A DNA stretch of 8,522 nucleotides, taken from contig JALTPW010000544.1 in NCBI GenBank assembly GCA_026999335.1, positions 1 to 8,522 of the forward strand. The letters are read 5' to 3'. Below the pieces are notes generated by a model that saw only the letters and a list, made by a program, of their open reading frames with translations, was not told the origin of the DNA and ran no database searches. Numbering within the stretch: position 1 is the first letter of the stretch; each line of letters opens with the position of its first letter. A program made the translations under genes and the position numbers. Shown piece by piece: positions 1-6,502 of the stretch. Source of the stretch: Chromatiales bacterium. Lineage in GTDB: Bacteria; Pseudomonadota; Gammaproteobacteria; SZUA-152.

Positions 1-1225
1 CAGCAATCGTTTCACCCTGCATCACGCGATGATTGATGGCGGCGAGAACTGGCGCGGAAAGAAAAGAGACGACAGTGGCGACGGTGACAACCAGCCCCAT
101 GGCGCCAACCGTATTGCTGACCACAAAGAATATCGTCACGGTGCCGATCACACAGATCGCCAGCATGACTCGGTAGACATGCCGTGTGCCGCCATCCACG
201 ACAGAACTCGATGCCATCGCCCGCTTGGCAGCCACTGGCTGGTGACCGTTGTTTCGTCTCCAGATCAGATAGCACGCTGCCAGGGTTCGTGGATAGGCAT
301 CCAGACAGGTCAACGTGGTGCTGAACATAGTCGCCAGGGCCGCAATGCCAATAATGGGATAGGCCCACTCACCCAGCGAGTTCGTATACATATTCATCAA
401 TTGAGCGGCAAAAACGGCCCCACTCTGCGAAGGCGTCTCGCCATTACCAAACATGATCATGGCGCCCAATGATAAAAAAATCATCGCCAGGATGGCGGTG
501 CCAAAATAGCCTACCCGAAAATCCCGCATGACACGTTGCAAAGAGGGTCGCTGCCCCTTGCTGCGAGCATCTTCTTCGGCCCACACTGAGTGCCAGACGC
601 TGATATCCATCGGCGCAGGCATCCAGCCGAGAAAGGCCACTAGAAAAATAATGTCGGCGTATTCATACAGACTGAAGGCTGGTTCGGCCCGAACTACCGG
701 ATCAGCAGGTTGTCTGAACAAAACCATGAGCAGTGCCATGATGGTGGTCAGCGCCAATACCAGAATGATGGCCTTCATCGTCTTGTCCAGGGCGCTGTAT
801 TGGCCGATGAACAAAATGACCGCAGCAATAATAAGAATCGCGATGGCGGGAACATGAGGCAAATACTCTGCCGGAATCTGCAAATCAAAAAAATGAATGG
901 CAATGGCGCTGGTAACAAGGGTCACCGCCGCCTGGATCAGACACATGGATAACAGTGTCAACACGACATAGGTTCGCAATGCCCAGTTACCCAAGGCCTG
1001 GTATCCATGCAGAATATTTTGTCCCGTCAAGGCTGTGTATTGCGGGCCGTATTTGAAAAAGGGATATTTGATCACATGAATCAGTGGGATCAAGAGCAGA
1101 AACAGAAACTGATACATCGCTCCCGCTTTGGTCGACATGACCAGATGTGACACACCCACCGCCGCACCGGCATAGAGCAATCCTGGCCCCAGGGTGGAAA
1201 AGAAATGGATGATCCTGTGTGTCAT
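1..1225 (-). CDS. Nramp-like transporter, non-canonical (3' end beyond window)
   Basis: The first 408 codons are present and the frame is still open at the window edge. The protein is an integral membrane protein with many hydrophobic segments and matches the Nramp (MntH/DMT) layout of the LeuT fold. The N-terminus has GPG at residues 13-15 and AGA at 34-36, spaced as in MntH. TM6 carries Met202-Pro203. Where MntH has the metal-binding DPGN motif, this protein has G24-V25-S26-H27, and the TM6 MPH is MPA (202-204). The usual Mn/Fe ligands Asp and Asn are therefore lost, and the substrate cannot be assigned. The ATG at 1225 is preceded by GGGAG at 8 nt. The gene lies downstream of the two-component pair on the same strand but behind a likely terminator, so it probably has its own regulated promoter. 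Family assignment is fairly secure; metal transport is not. Confidence 0.82.
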   Translation of the reverse strand, partial: MTHRIIHFFSTLGPGLLYAGAAVGVSHLVMSTKAGAMYQFLFLLLIPLIHVIKYPFFKYGPQYTALTGQNILHGYQALGNWALRTYVVLTLLSMCLIQAAVTLVTSAIAIHFFDLQIPAEYLPHVPAIAILIIAAVILFIGQYSALDKTMKAIILVLALTTIMALLMVLFRQPADPVVRAEPAFSLYEYADIIFLVAFLGWMPAPMDISVWHSVWAEEDARSKGQRPSLQRVMRDFRVGYFGTAILAMIFLSLGAMIMFGNGETPSQSGAVFAAQLMNMYTNSLGEWAYPIIGIAALATMFSTTLTCLDAYPRTLAACYLIWRRNNGHQPVAAKRAMASSSVVDGGTRHVYRVMLAICVIGTVTIFFVVSNTVGAMGLVVTVATVVSFLSAPVLAAINHRVMQGETIA

Positions 1226-1310
1226 GTCGTTGGCTCCCGGTTGTCGGTAAATGGCCGACGCTGACGGCGACCGGATGACAGACAGGCTAACGAAGCAAGG
1301 CGGGCTGTTC

Positions 1311-1325
1311 AGCCAAAATATGGCT
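1311..1325. repeat. Short inverted repeat AGCCA-N5-TGGCT
   Basis: AGCCA (1311-1315) and TGGCT (1321-1325) form a perfect 5-bp inverted repeat around a 5-nt spacer in the leader of the Nramp-like gene. The octamer GGCTAACG occurs twice nearby (1285-1292 and 1322-1329, 37 bp apart). This may be a second regulator site or chance; no function is assigned. Confidence 0.3.
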
Positions 1326-1371
1326 AACGGAAATATATCGGTGTGAGTGGTGGCATGAGGGTCTGAACGGT
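1323..1371 (-). promoter_or_regulatory. Candidate LytTR (BtsR-type) operator upstream of the Nramp-like gene
   Basis: Read on the minus strand there are three similar 9-mers in direct orientation: ACCGTTCAG (1371-1363), ACCACTCAC (1351-1343) and TCCGTTAGC (1331-1323). Their starts are exactly 20 bp apart, about two helical turns. LytTR regulators bind direct repeats of this kind on one DNA face, and the motif remembered for E. coli BtsR is a repeated ACC(G/A)CT. A weak -10-like TATTTT follows at 1320-1315 with no good -35, as expected for an activated promoter. The match is by eye. Confidence 0.5.
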
Positions 1372-1407
1372 GCCGGGCCGCCACAGCAAAACAGCAGCAG
1401 GCGAGCC

Positions 1408-1432
1408 AAAAAAACCCTGATCACTTCTGGGT
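1408..1432 (-). terminator. Candidate intrinsic terminator of the two-component operon
   Basis: On the minus strand ACCCAGA and TCAGGGT (1432-1414) pair around the loop AGTGA, with one A-A mismatch, and are followed directly by a run of seven T (1414-1408, the first being the last base of the stem). It lies 23 bp beyond the regulator stop codon. The stem is short, so termination may be partial. Confidence 0.5.
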
Positions 1433-1454
1433 GAGCGAATATGAGACTAGGGCA

Positions 1455-2168
1455 TCAGCCGATGGCGGGAAAATCATCCATATAGCGTCGACTGACGGGA
1501 ATGGTGTAATCGCCGTATGCGTGAATTCTACCCAGGCCATTCTCTAGCCGCTCGATATATTTTATGTACTCGGGGTTGATCATGTGCTGTCGGTGACAAC
1601 GCAGCAGGGGGCTGTTGTCATCGAAAACCTTCAGGGAAATGCTGGTCTGGAACGTCTTGCCACTCGTCGTCAGCAGCTGCACACCCGTCGCCGGCTCGGA
1701 GCAGGCATGGATAATTTCCTTGGCATTGACCAGATAGAACTGAGGGCCTTGATAGCAGGGAACGAATTGCAGATCCGTGGGAAAGGCCTCGATAACGGCG
1801 GACTGTGGCTGATGATTTTCCTTGAGCCGCGTCAGGGTGACGGCCAGGCGATCATTCGTTACCGGCTTGAGCAGGAAATCGATGGCATTTCTTTCAAAGG
1901 CCTCGATGGCATATTCACCGTGGGCCGTGACAAAAACGATACGGGGCATGTGGTCTCTGTCCAGCATGGCGAGCATTTCTATGCCGGATATCCTTGGCAT
2001 TTTGATGTCCAAAAAAACGACATCGGGACGCTCATGGTTGATATCCCGCACCGCCTCAAAGGCGTTGGCGCATTTTCCAATGACAGTGAACGCATCATCT
2101 CGTTCGATTCTGTCCTGTAAATCCTCGCAGGCGTGCGGCTCGTCATCGACAATAATGGTTCTGATCAT
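1455..2168 (-). CDS. btsR: LytTR-family response regulator, BtsR-like
   Basis: A 237-residue response regulator with a CheY-like receiver (about 1-120) and a C-terminal LytTR DNA-binding domain (about 137-234). All receiver landmarks are present: acidic pair D8-D9, phospho-acceptor D54 in FLDIKMP, T81 and K101 in LLKP. The C-terminal run LLRCHRQHMINPEYI followed by IPVSRRYM closely resembles E. coli BtsR (YehT) as remembered. The ATG at 2168 overlaps the kinase stop as ATGA, implying translational coupling. An upstream in-frame Met at 2213 would add 15 residues inside the kinase gene and was not used. Phosphorylated by the adjacent kinase, it should activate target promoters through direct repeats; candidates lie upstream of the Nramp-like gene and upstream of the gene at 4087. 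Orthology to BtsR rather than YpdB or another LytTR regulator is likely but inferred. Confidence 0.9.
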   Translation of the reverse strand: MIRTIIVDDEPHACEDLQDRIERDDAFTVIGKCANAFEAVRDINHERPDVVFLDIKMPRISGIEMLAMLDRDHMPRIVFVTAHGEYAIEAFERNAIDFLLKPVTNDRLAVTLTRLKENHQPQSAVIEAFPTDLQFVPCYQGPQFYLVNAKEIIHACSEPATGVQLLTTSGKTFQTSISLKVFDDNSPLLRCHRQHMINPEYIKYIERLENGLGRIHAYGDYTIPVSRRYMDDFPAIG

Positions 2169-3892
2169 GCGACTTGCATTCCCTTGGGCAGACGTATGCT
2201 GACCCTCGTCCATTGTTCAGGCTCACACTGAACATCGACACCATATCCGCTGCCATGGCGTATCTTGATGCGCTCATCAATTTGCAGCCCAAAGCCTCTT
2301 GCGTGGTTCGCATCGTACAACCCGGCATTATCTTCCACGACCAGGATAAAATCCTGCGCATCCTCGCGGCAGCGGATACCGATATGGCCATCATGGATCA
2401 GCTCACTGATGCCATGCTTTATCGCATTCTCGACGATGGGCTGCAAGGTGAAAACCGGCACCGTCTGTCCATACAAATGTTCCGGCACATCGACCGAGAC
2501 ATGTAACCGGCCCTCGAAGCGGGCCTTTTCAATTTCGAGATAGGATTCCACATGTTCGAGTTCATGCTTCAAGGTGGCCGTGTCCGCCGAGGATTCGAGA
2601 TTGTTGCGAAAAAAATCCGACAAATGGTGCAGCAGACGCTTCGCCCGGTCGGGCTGATGACCGGCAATGTGGCCAATAGTGGTCAGCGCATTGTAGAGAA
2701 AGTGGGGATTGACCTGTGCTGTCAGCAGCCGGTACTGATCTTGAATACGCAATTCACGCTGCAATTCATATCGTCCCGCCAGAATCCGTCCTGACAACAG
2801 GTGGGCGATATCCTCACCCAGTTTGCGATTGATGTTGCGGAACAGCTTGTTCCGCTGCTCGTAAAGCTTGATGCTGCCAATGACCTCATTGACGGCATCA
2901 TCTCTCAGCGGGATCACTAATGCCGAACCGAGCTCACAGTCCTCTTTTATCTGGCAGCGATATGAGTGGCGGGTTCCATCGATGAAAATAACCCGGTTTT
3001 CCTCCATCGCGCACAGGGTATCCGCGGATGAAATACGCGCCCCGGGTTTGTGATGATCCTCACCGATACCGGAAAAGGCGAGCAGCTCCTCCCGGTTGGT
3101 GATGGCGACGGCACCAACGTTGGTTTCCTGTTGGATGATTTGGGCCATTTGCCGGCATGCGTCCTGGTTGAAGCGGCTGTAGACAATGCCTGCCGTCTTG
3201 TTCGCAATCTGCCATGCCTTGTCGCTGCTACCGAGGTCATCACAGGCCCGCTTCTGTTCCCTGATCATGTAAATGATCAAGGCCACGCCCGCGGGATTGG
3301 CGATCAGCATCGGCAGGGCGACTTCCCGTTCAATATTCCAGGCCAGCGGAAACTCGCCGGCAAGCGCACCGAACAGCAGGATGATGAACACATGCCCAAG
3401 CCCGGCGATCAGCGCCACGCTAAAGGCAAGCCGTGGAGAAAAAAGCACATTCATTTTCCCTTTACGGGAAAAATAATGGTGTACAAATCCAGCGAGCGTT
3501 CCCTCGAACATCGTGGCCGTGGCGCAGGCGGTGTCGATGAAATTTACCGGATCATCAATGGAAGACATGCTGATCACCCGGTGCACCCCTCCCGTGATAC
3601 CCACCAGAATACCGACCAGCGGCCCACCCAGCAATCCGCCCAGCACGGCGCCGATGGCCCGCGTATTGGCAATGGCATCCTCTGACTGGAGCGAAGTCTC
3701 ACTAAAAATCGTGCCCAAAATACAAAAACTGGAAAACAGCAGATAGATGACGGCCTTGTCCGGCAGGGTCAGTGAATTATTGACCAACGCAGTAAACACC
3801 GGCGTCTTGGTGAACAAATAGGCGATGCCGAGAAACACCAACACATGCCGCAATAGCGGGACAGTGTGTCCGAGAAATAAAATGTCCTGCAC
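2165..3892 (-). CDS. btsS: LytS-type sensor histidine kinase, BtsS-like
   Basis: A 575-residue membrane sensor kinase. Residues about 10-210 form the 5TM-LYT sensor, with the signature N76-T-R78, the GGLLGGP run at 85-91 and G-V-H-R105. A GAF-like domain (about 235-345) follows, then the His_kinase domain with phospho-acceptor H397 in QVNPHFLYN, and a HATPase domain with N-box VENAIKHG (487-494), EDNAGLY (520-526) and GFGL (533-536). The phrase DNAGLY and the C-terminus resemble E. coli BtsS (YehU), a high-affinity pyruvate receptor. R78 and R105 are 27 residues apart, like the two arginines reported for BtsS pyruvate binding. The start is GTG at 3892, with AAGGAG 9 nt upstream; this Shine-Dalgarno decides the start. 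It overlaps the regulator gene by ATGA. The ligand is probably a small carboxylate such as pyruvate, by inference only. Confidence 0.9.
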   Translation of the reverse strand: MQDILFLGHTVPLLRHVLVFLGIAYLFTKTPVFTALVNNSLTLPDKAVIYLLFSSFCILGTIFSETSLQSEDAIANTRAIGAVLGGLLGGPLVGILVGITGGVHRVISMSSIDDPVNFIDTACATATMFEGTLAGFVHHYFSRKGKMNVLFSPRLAFSVALIAGLGHVFIILLFGALAGEFPLAWNIEREVALPMLIANPAGVALIIYMIREQKRACDDLGSSDKAWQIANKTAGIVYSRFNQDACRQMAQIIQQETNVGAVAITNREELLAFSGIGEDHHKPGARISSADTLCAMEENRVIFIDGTRHSYRCQIKEDCELGSALVIPLRDDAVNEVIGSIKLYEQRNKLFRNINRKLGEDIAHLLSGRILAGRYELQRELRIQDQYRLLTAQVNPHFLYNALTTIGHIAGHQPDRAKRLLHHLSDFFRNNLESSADTATLKHELEHVESYLEIEKARFEGRLHVSVDVPEHLYGQTVPVFTLQPIVENAIKHGISELIHDGHIGIRCREDAQDFILVVEDNAGLYDANHARGFGLQIDERIKIRHGSGYGVDVQCEPEQWTRVSIRLPKGMQVA

Positions 3893-3953
3893 TGAGGAAT
3901 TCTCCTTATATCACCCACGCAGGAAGGATTGCACAGTGGGTTGGAAAAGGAAA

Positions 3954-4033
3954 ACCACTCACAGGCCCACGATGACCACTTAATCGCCAGGACTGCCATT
4001 CGAAAATTTCCTCTTCTGCCCTCGCCCACCGCT
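3954..4033 (+). promoter_or_regulatory. Candidate BtsR-type sites in the divergent intergenic region
   Basis: Three exact ACC(G/A)CT hexamers occur on the plus strand: ACCACT at 3954-3959 and 3975-3980 (21 bp start to start) and ACCGCT at 4028-4033. The first extends to ACCACTCAC, the same 9-mer as one half-site upstream of the Nramp-like gene. They precede the plus-strand pair beginning at 4087 and lie behind the kinase start at 3892, so autoregulation or control of the plus operon are both possible. No convincing -35/-10 pair was found here. Confidence 0.45.
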
Positions 4034-4051
4034 GATTAGCCTGACAAGCCG

Positions 4052-4067
4052 TGGGATAGCTATCCCA
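4052..4067. promoter_or_regulatory. Perfect 16-bp palindrome upstream of the small ORF
   Basis: TGGGATAGCTATCCCA is a perfect palindrome ending 19 bp before the ATG at 4087 and just upstream of its GGGAG Shine-Dalgarno. It could be an operator for a dimeric repressor, or an RNA hairpin (6-bp stem, AGCT loop) in the leader. There is no T-run, so it is not a terminator. The binding protein is unknown. Confidence 0.5.
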
Positions 4068-4086
4068 TCTACAGGGAGAATGACAA

Positions 4087-4248
4087 ATGCGTGAAAATAT
4101 CTGGCGATTTCAAAAATACCTGTCGGGCACCATTATGGCGGCGTCTGCAAATCCGGCTTTTGCCGTTGGCAGTTTCAATGGTGTGCATGTGGCCGGCATG
4201 TCAATTTCTCTATCATCCGTCATGTCGATTGATTGGAGGTCAGGATGA
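4087..4248 (+). CDS. Small hypothetical protein, possible exported peptide (53 aa)
   Basis: A 53-codon ORF starting at an ATG with GGGAG 8 nt upstream. Its TGA overlaps the ATG of the next gene as ATGA, so the two are probably translationally coupled. The N-terminus (about residues 1-26) reads as a signal peptide: charged start, a moderately hydrophobic stretch and an A-F-A site, which would release a peptide of about 27 residues beginning VGSFNG. The mature part has no cysteine and is rich in Ser, Gly, Val and Met. No family was recognised. The evidence that it is real is the good ribosome site, the exact coupling and the lack of another reading for this stretch; homologues would be needed to prove it. 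It might instead be a leader ORF that only serves translation of the downstream gene. Confidence 0.55.
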   Translation: MRENIWRFQKYLSGTIMAASANPAFAVGSFNGVHVAGMSISLSSVMSIDWRSG

Positions 4249-4901
4249 CGATCATTGCCTTTATCGGGATTGTGGTATGTTTTCTGTTGCTGCGCAGGCA
4301 CCGCTGGAAAAAGCGGAACAGATACATCGAAGCATACGAGTTCCCGGAATCCATCCAGAAGAAACTGACTAAAAAATATCCGCAGCTGAGCGATGCCGAT
4401 GTGCAAAGTGTCATGACTGCCCTCAAGGTTTTTTTTGTCATTTGTAATGCCCGAGGCAAGCAGATGGTTTCGATGCCATCGCAGGTGGTGGATGTTGCCT
4501 GGCATGAGTTCATCCTTTATACGCGCCAATACAAGGAATTTTGTGATCTCGGCCTGGGCGGTTTTCTGCACCACACGCCGGCAGATGCCATGCAAGCCAC
4601 CTGCCAAAAGCGGGAGGATCTGAAGGGCTGTTGCATGAGCAAGGGGCTCGAGTGGTGTTGGCAATTGTCTTGCGCACACGAAGGGATGGATCACCCGGCG
4701 TGGCTGCCTTTACTGTTTTCCATCGATGAAGACTTGCAGATTACCGATGGGTACACCTATGACCTGCAGCAGTGTATTGACGGCCGCTATGACTGTTCGC
4801 CCGATGCCCGCAAGCTGAGTTCCAGCGGCACCACCAGCAGTGCTATCTGTGTCGAGATCAGCGCTGGTTGTGGCGGCTGTGGTGGCTGTGGCGGCGGCTG
4901 A
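4245..4901 (+). CDS. Membrane-anchored cysteine-rich protein with GRDP-like domain and Cys-Gly tail
   Basis: A 218-residue protein with an N-terminal membrane segment (about 1-16) followed by basic RRHRWKKR, which predicts a cytoplasmic body. Residues about 77-112 hold MPSQVVDVAWHEFILYT and then YKEFC and LHH. The W86-H87, C100 and H109-H110 pattern matches bacterial proteins annotated as glycine-rich domain-containing (GRDP-like, formerly DUF1399). There are 14 cysteines, and the protein ends in C209-GG-C212-GG-C215-GGG. The His and Cys clusters suggest metal binding or a scaffold, but no activity is known. The chosen start is ATG 4245, with GGAGG 5 nt upstream; an in-frame TTG at 4233 would put the Shine-Dalgarno inside the gene. 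It is coupled to the 53-codon ORF before it. Family resemblance is from memory of the WH motif. Confidence 0.8.
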   Translation: MTIIAFIGIVVCFLLLRRHRWKKRNRYIEAYEFPESIQKKLTKKYPQLSDADVQSVMTALKVFFVICNARGKQMVSMPSQVVDVAWHEFILYTRQYKEFCDLGLGGFLHHTPADAMQATCQKREDLKGCCMSKGLEWCWQLSCAHEGMDHPAWLPLLFSIDEDLQITDGYTYDLQQCIDGRYDCSPDARKLSSSGTTSSAICVEISAGCGGCGGCGGG

Positions 4902-4949
4902 GACAGATGACACATCCTTCCTCGGTGCAGCGGGCGCAGAGTAACTTTC

Positions 4950-4958
4950 TGCTATCCT
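4950..4958 (+). promoter_or_regulatory. Possible extended -10 promoter element for ubiD
   Basis: TGCTATCCT is a TGn-extended -10 with four of six matches to TATAAT, placed 40 bp before the ubiD ATG. No -35 match lies 16-18 bp upstream. This is a weak call. Confidence 0.3.
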
Positions 4959-4989
4959 TGCGACTCCCAGCAAAAAGGTAAAGGCCCCG

Positions 4990-5001
4990 ATGTTCCGATG
5001 A
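4990..5001 (+). other. Three-codon mini-ORF overlapping the ubiD start
   Basis: ATG-TTC-CGA-TGA sits 5 nt after AAAGG (4980-4984), and its TGA overlaps the ubiD ATG (4998) as ATGA. The purine-rich ribosome site is optimally spaced for this mini-ORF but 13 nt from ubiD itself. Termination-reinitiation could feed ubiD, or the arrangement may be chance. Confidence 0.3.
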
Positions 5002-6491
5002 AATACCAAGACCTGCGCGACTTCATCGCCCAACTGGAAGCCCGTGGCGAGCTGATCCGCGTCAGCCACGAGGTCGATCCCCACCTGGAGATGACCGAGA
5101 TCTGCGACCGCACCCTGCGTGCCGGCGGCCCGGCGTTGTTGTTCGAAAACCCCAAGGGCTCGGACATCCCGGTACTGGCCAACCTGTTTGGCACACCGCA
5201 ACGGGTGGCGCTGGGCATGGGCGAGGAGTCCGTCACCGCCCTGCGCGAGGTGGGCAGGCTGCTGGCTTTCCTCAAGGAGCCGGAGCCGCCCAAGGGCATG
5301 AAAGACGCCTGGGACAAGCTGCCGGTCTTCAAGCAGGTGCTGAACATGGCGCCCAAGGTGGTCAAACGCCCACCCTGTCAGGCGGTGATAATGGAAGGTG
5401 ATGAGGTGGATTTGTCGAAACTGCCCATCCAGACCTGCTGGCCGGGCGACGCCGGGCCGTTGATCACCTGGGGGCTGGTGGTGACATGCGGGCCGAATAA
5501 AGAGCGACAAAATCTGGGCATCTACCGTCAGCAGGTAATCGGCAGGAACCGCGTCATCATGCGCTGGCTGGCCCACCGTGGCGGCGCGCTGGACTTCCGC
5601 GACTGGTGTGAGGCCCATCCCGGTGAGCGCTTCCCCATCGCCGTGGCTCTGGGCGCCGACCCGGCCACCATCCTCGCTGCGGTGACGCCGGTGCCGGACG
5701 CCCTGTCGGAATACGCCTTTGCCGGACTGCTGCGCGGCTCCAAGACCGAGGTGGCGCAGTGCCTGGGCTCGGAGCTACAGATTCCCGCCTCCGCCGAGTT
5801 CGTGTTGGAAGGCTGGCTGGAACCCAATGATATGGCCGACGAAGGCCCCTTCGGCGATCACACCGGCTACTACAACGAAGTCGATCACTTTCCCGTGTTC
5901 ACCATCGAGCGCATCACCCGGCGCCGCGAACCCATCTATCACAGCACTTACACTGGCCGGCCGCCGGACGAACCGGCGGTATTGGGCGTGGCGCTGAACG
6001 AGGTGTTCGTGCCCATCCTGCAAAAACAGTTCCCGGAAATCATCGATTTCTACCTGCCACCCGAGGGCTGCTCCTACCGCTGGGCCTGTGTCAGTATCAA
6101 AAAGCAGTACCCGGGCCACGCCAAGCGGGTACTGCTGGGGGTGTGGTCGTTCCTGCGCCAGTTCATGTACACCAAGTTCGTGGTGGTATGTGACGACGAC
6201 ATAGACATCCGCAACTGGGAGGACGTCATCTGGGCCATGACCACGCGTATGGATCCGGTACGTGACACCACCACCCTCGAAAACACCCCCATCGACTATC
6301 TCGACTTCGCCTCACCGGTATCCGGCCTGGGCTCAAAAATGGGCTTCGACGCCACTAACAAATGGCCGGGCGAGACCACCCGTGAATGGGGCGAACCAAT
6401 TCAAATGACTGAAGAAATCCGTCAACGTGTCGATGACATCTGGGACCAACTGGGCATAAGTTTGCCCAAAGGGCCACGCGGGCCACTATAA
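4998..6491 (+). CDS. ubiD: 4-hydroxy-3-polyprenylbenzoate decarboxylase UbiD
   Basis: A 497-residue UbiD decarboxylase, the usual length, which removes the carboxyl group from 4-hydroxy-3-polyprenylbenzoate in ubiquinone biosynthesis. It uses the prenylated FMN made by UbiX, plus a divalent metal. It tracks E. coli UbiD along its length: RTLRAGGPALLFENPKG (38-54), ERQNLGIYRQQ (169-179, with R170 and the metal/prFMN-region N172), PHPGERF-type loop near 207-212, and EGPFGDHTGYYNEVD (282-296). E271, E282 and D287 fall in the conserved acidic catalytic region. E. coli UbiD begins three residues earlier; here no in-frame start exists upstream, so ATG 4998 is used. The gene seems to stand alone, with no ubiX or ubiA in view. 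The function is as secure as homology by eye can make it. Confidence 0.97.
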   Translation: MKYQDLRDFIAQLEARGELIRVSHEVDPHLEMTEICDRTLRAGGPALLFENPKGSDIPVLANLFGTPQRVALGMGEESVTALREVGRLLAFLKEPEPPKGMKDAWDKLPVFKQVLNMAPKVVKRPPCQAVIMEGDEVDLSKLPIQTCWPGDAGPLITWGLVVTCGPNKERQNLGIYRQQVIGRNRVIMRWLAHRGGALDFRDWCEAHPGERFPIAVALGADPATILAAVTPVPDALSEYAFAGLLRGSKTEVAQCLGSELQIPASAEFVLEGWLEPNDMADEGPFGDHTGYYNEVDHFPVFTIERITRRREPIYHSTYTGRPPDEPAVLGVALNEVFVPILQKQFPEIIDFYLPPEGCSYRWACVSIKKQYPGHAKRVLLGVWSFLRQFMYTKFVVVCDDDIDIRNWEDVIWAMTTRMDPVRDTTTLENTPIDYLDFASPVSGLGSKMGFDATNKWPGETTREWGEPIQMTEEIRQRVDDIWDQLGISLPKGPRGPL

Positions 6492-6502
6492 TCACAGACC
6501 AT

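Noticed and set aside
1584..2120. 178-codon plus-strand open frame antisense to the response regulator
   Set aside because: Mirror of a complete receiver/LytTR gene with all catalytic residues.
2169..2213. Upstream start for the response regulator
   Set aside because: The extra 15 residues lie inside the kinase gene, and the ATG at 2168 gives the standard MIRTIIVDDE start and ATGA coupling.
4233..4244. TTG start four codons upstream for the GRDP-like gene
   Set aside because: The GGAGG ribosome site would fall within the coding region and no ribosome site precedes the TTG.
4110..4694. 194-codon minus-strand open frame across the small ORF and GRDP-like gene
   Set aside because: The plus strand has good ribosome sites, an ATGA coupling and a recognisable domain; the minus frame has none of these.
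4710..5618. 302-codon minus-strand open frame antisense to ubiD
   Set aside because: It overlaps a clear UbiD on the other strand; its protein lacks recognisable domains and its openness follows from the GC-rich codons of ubiD.
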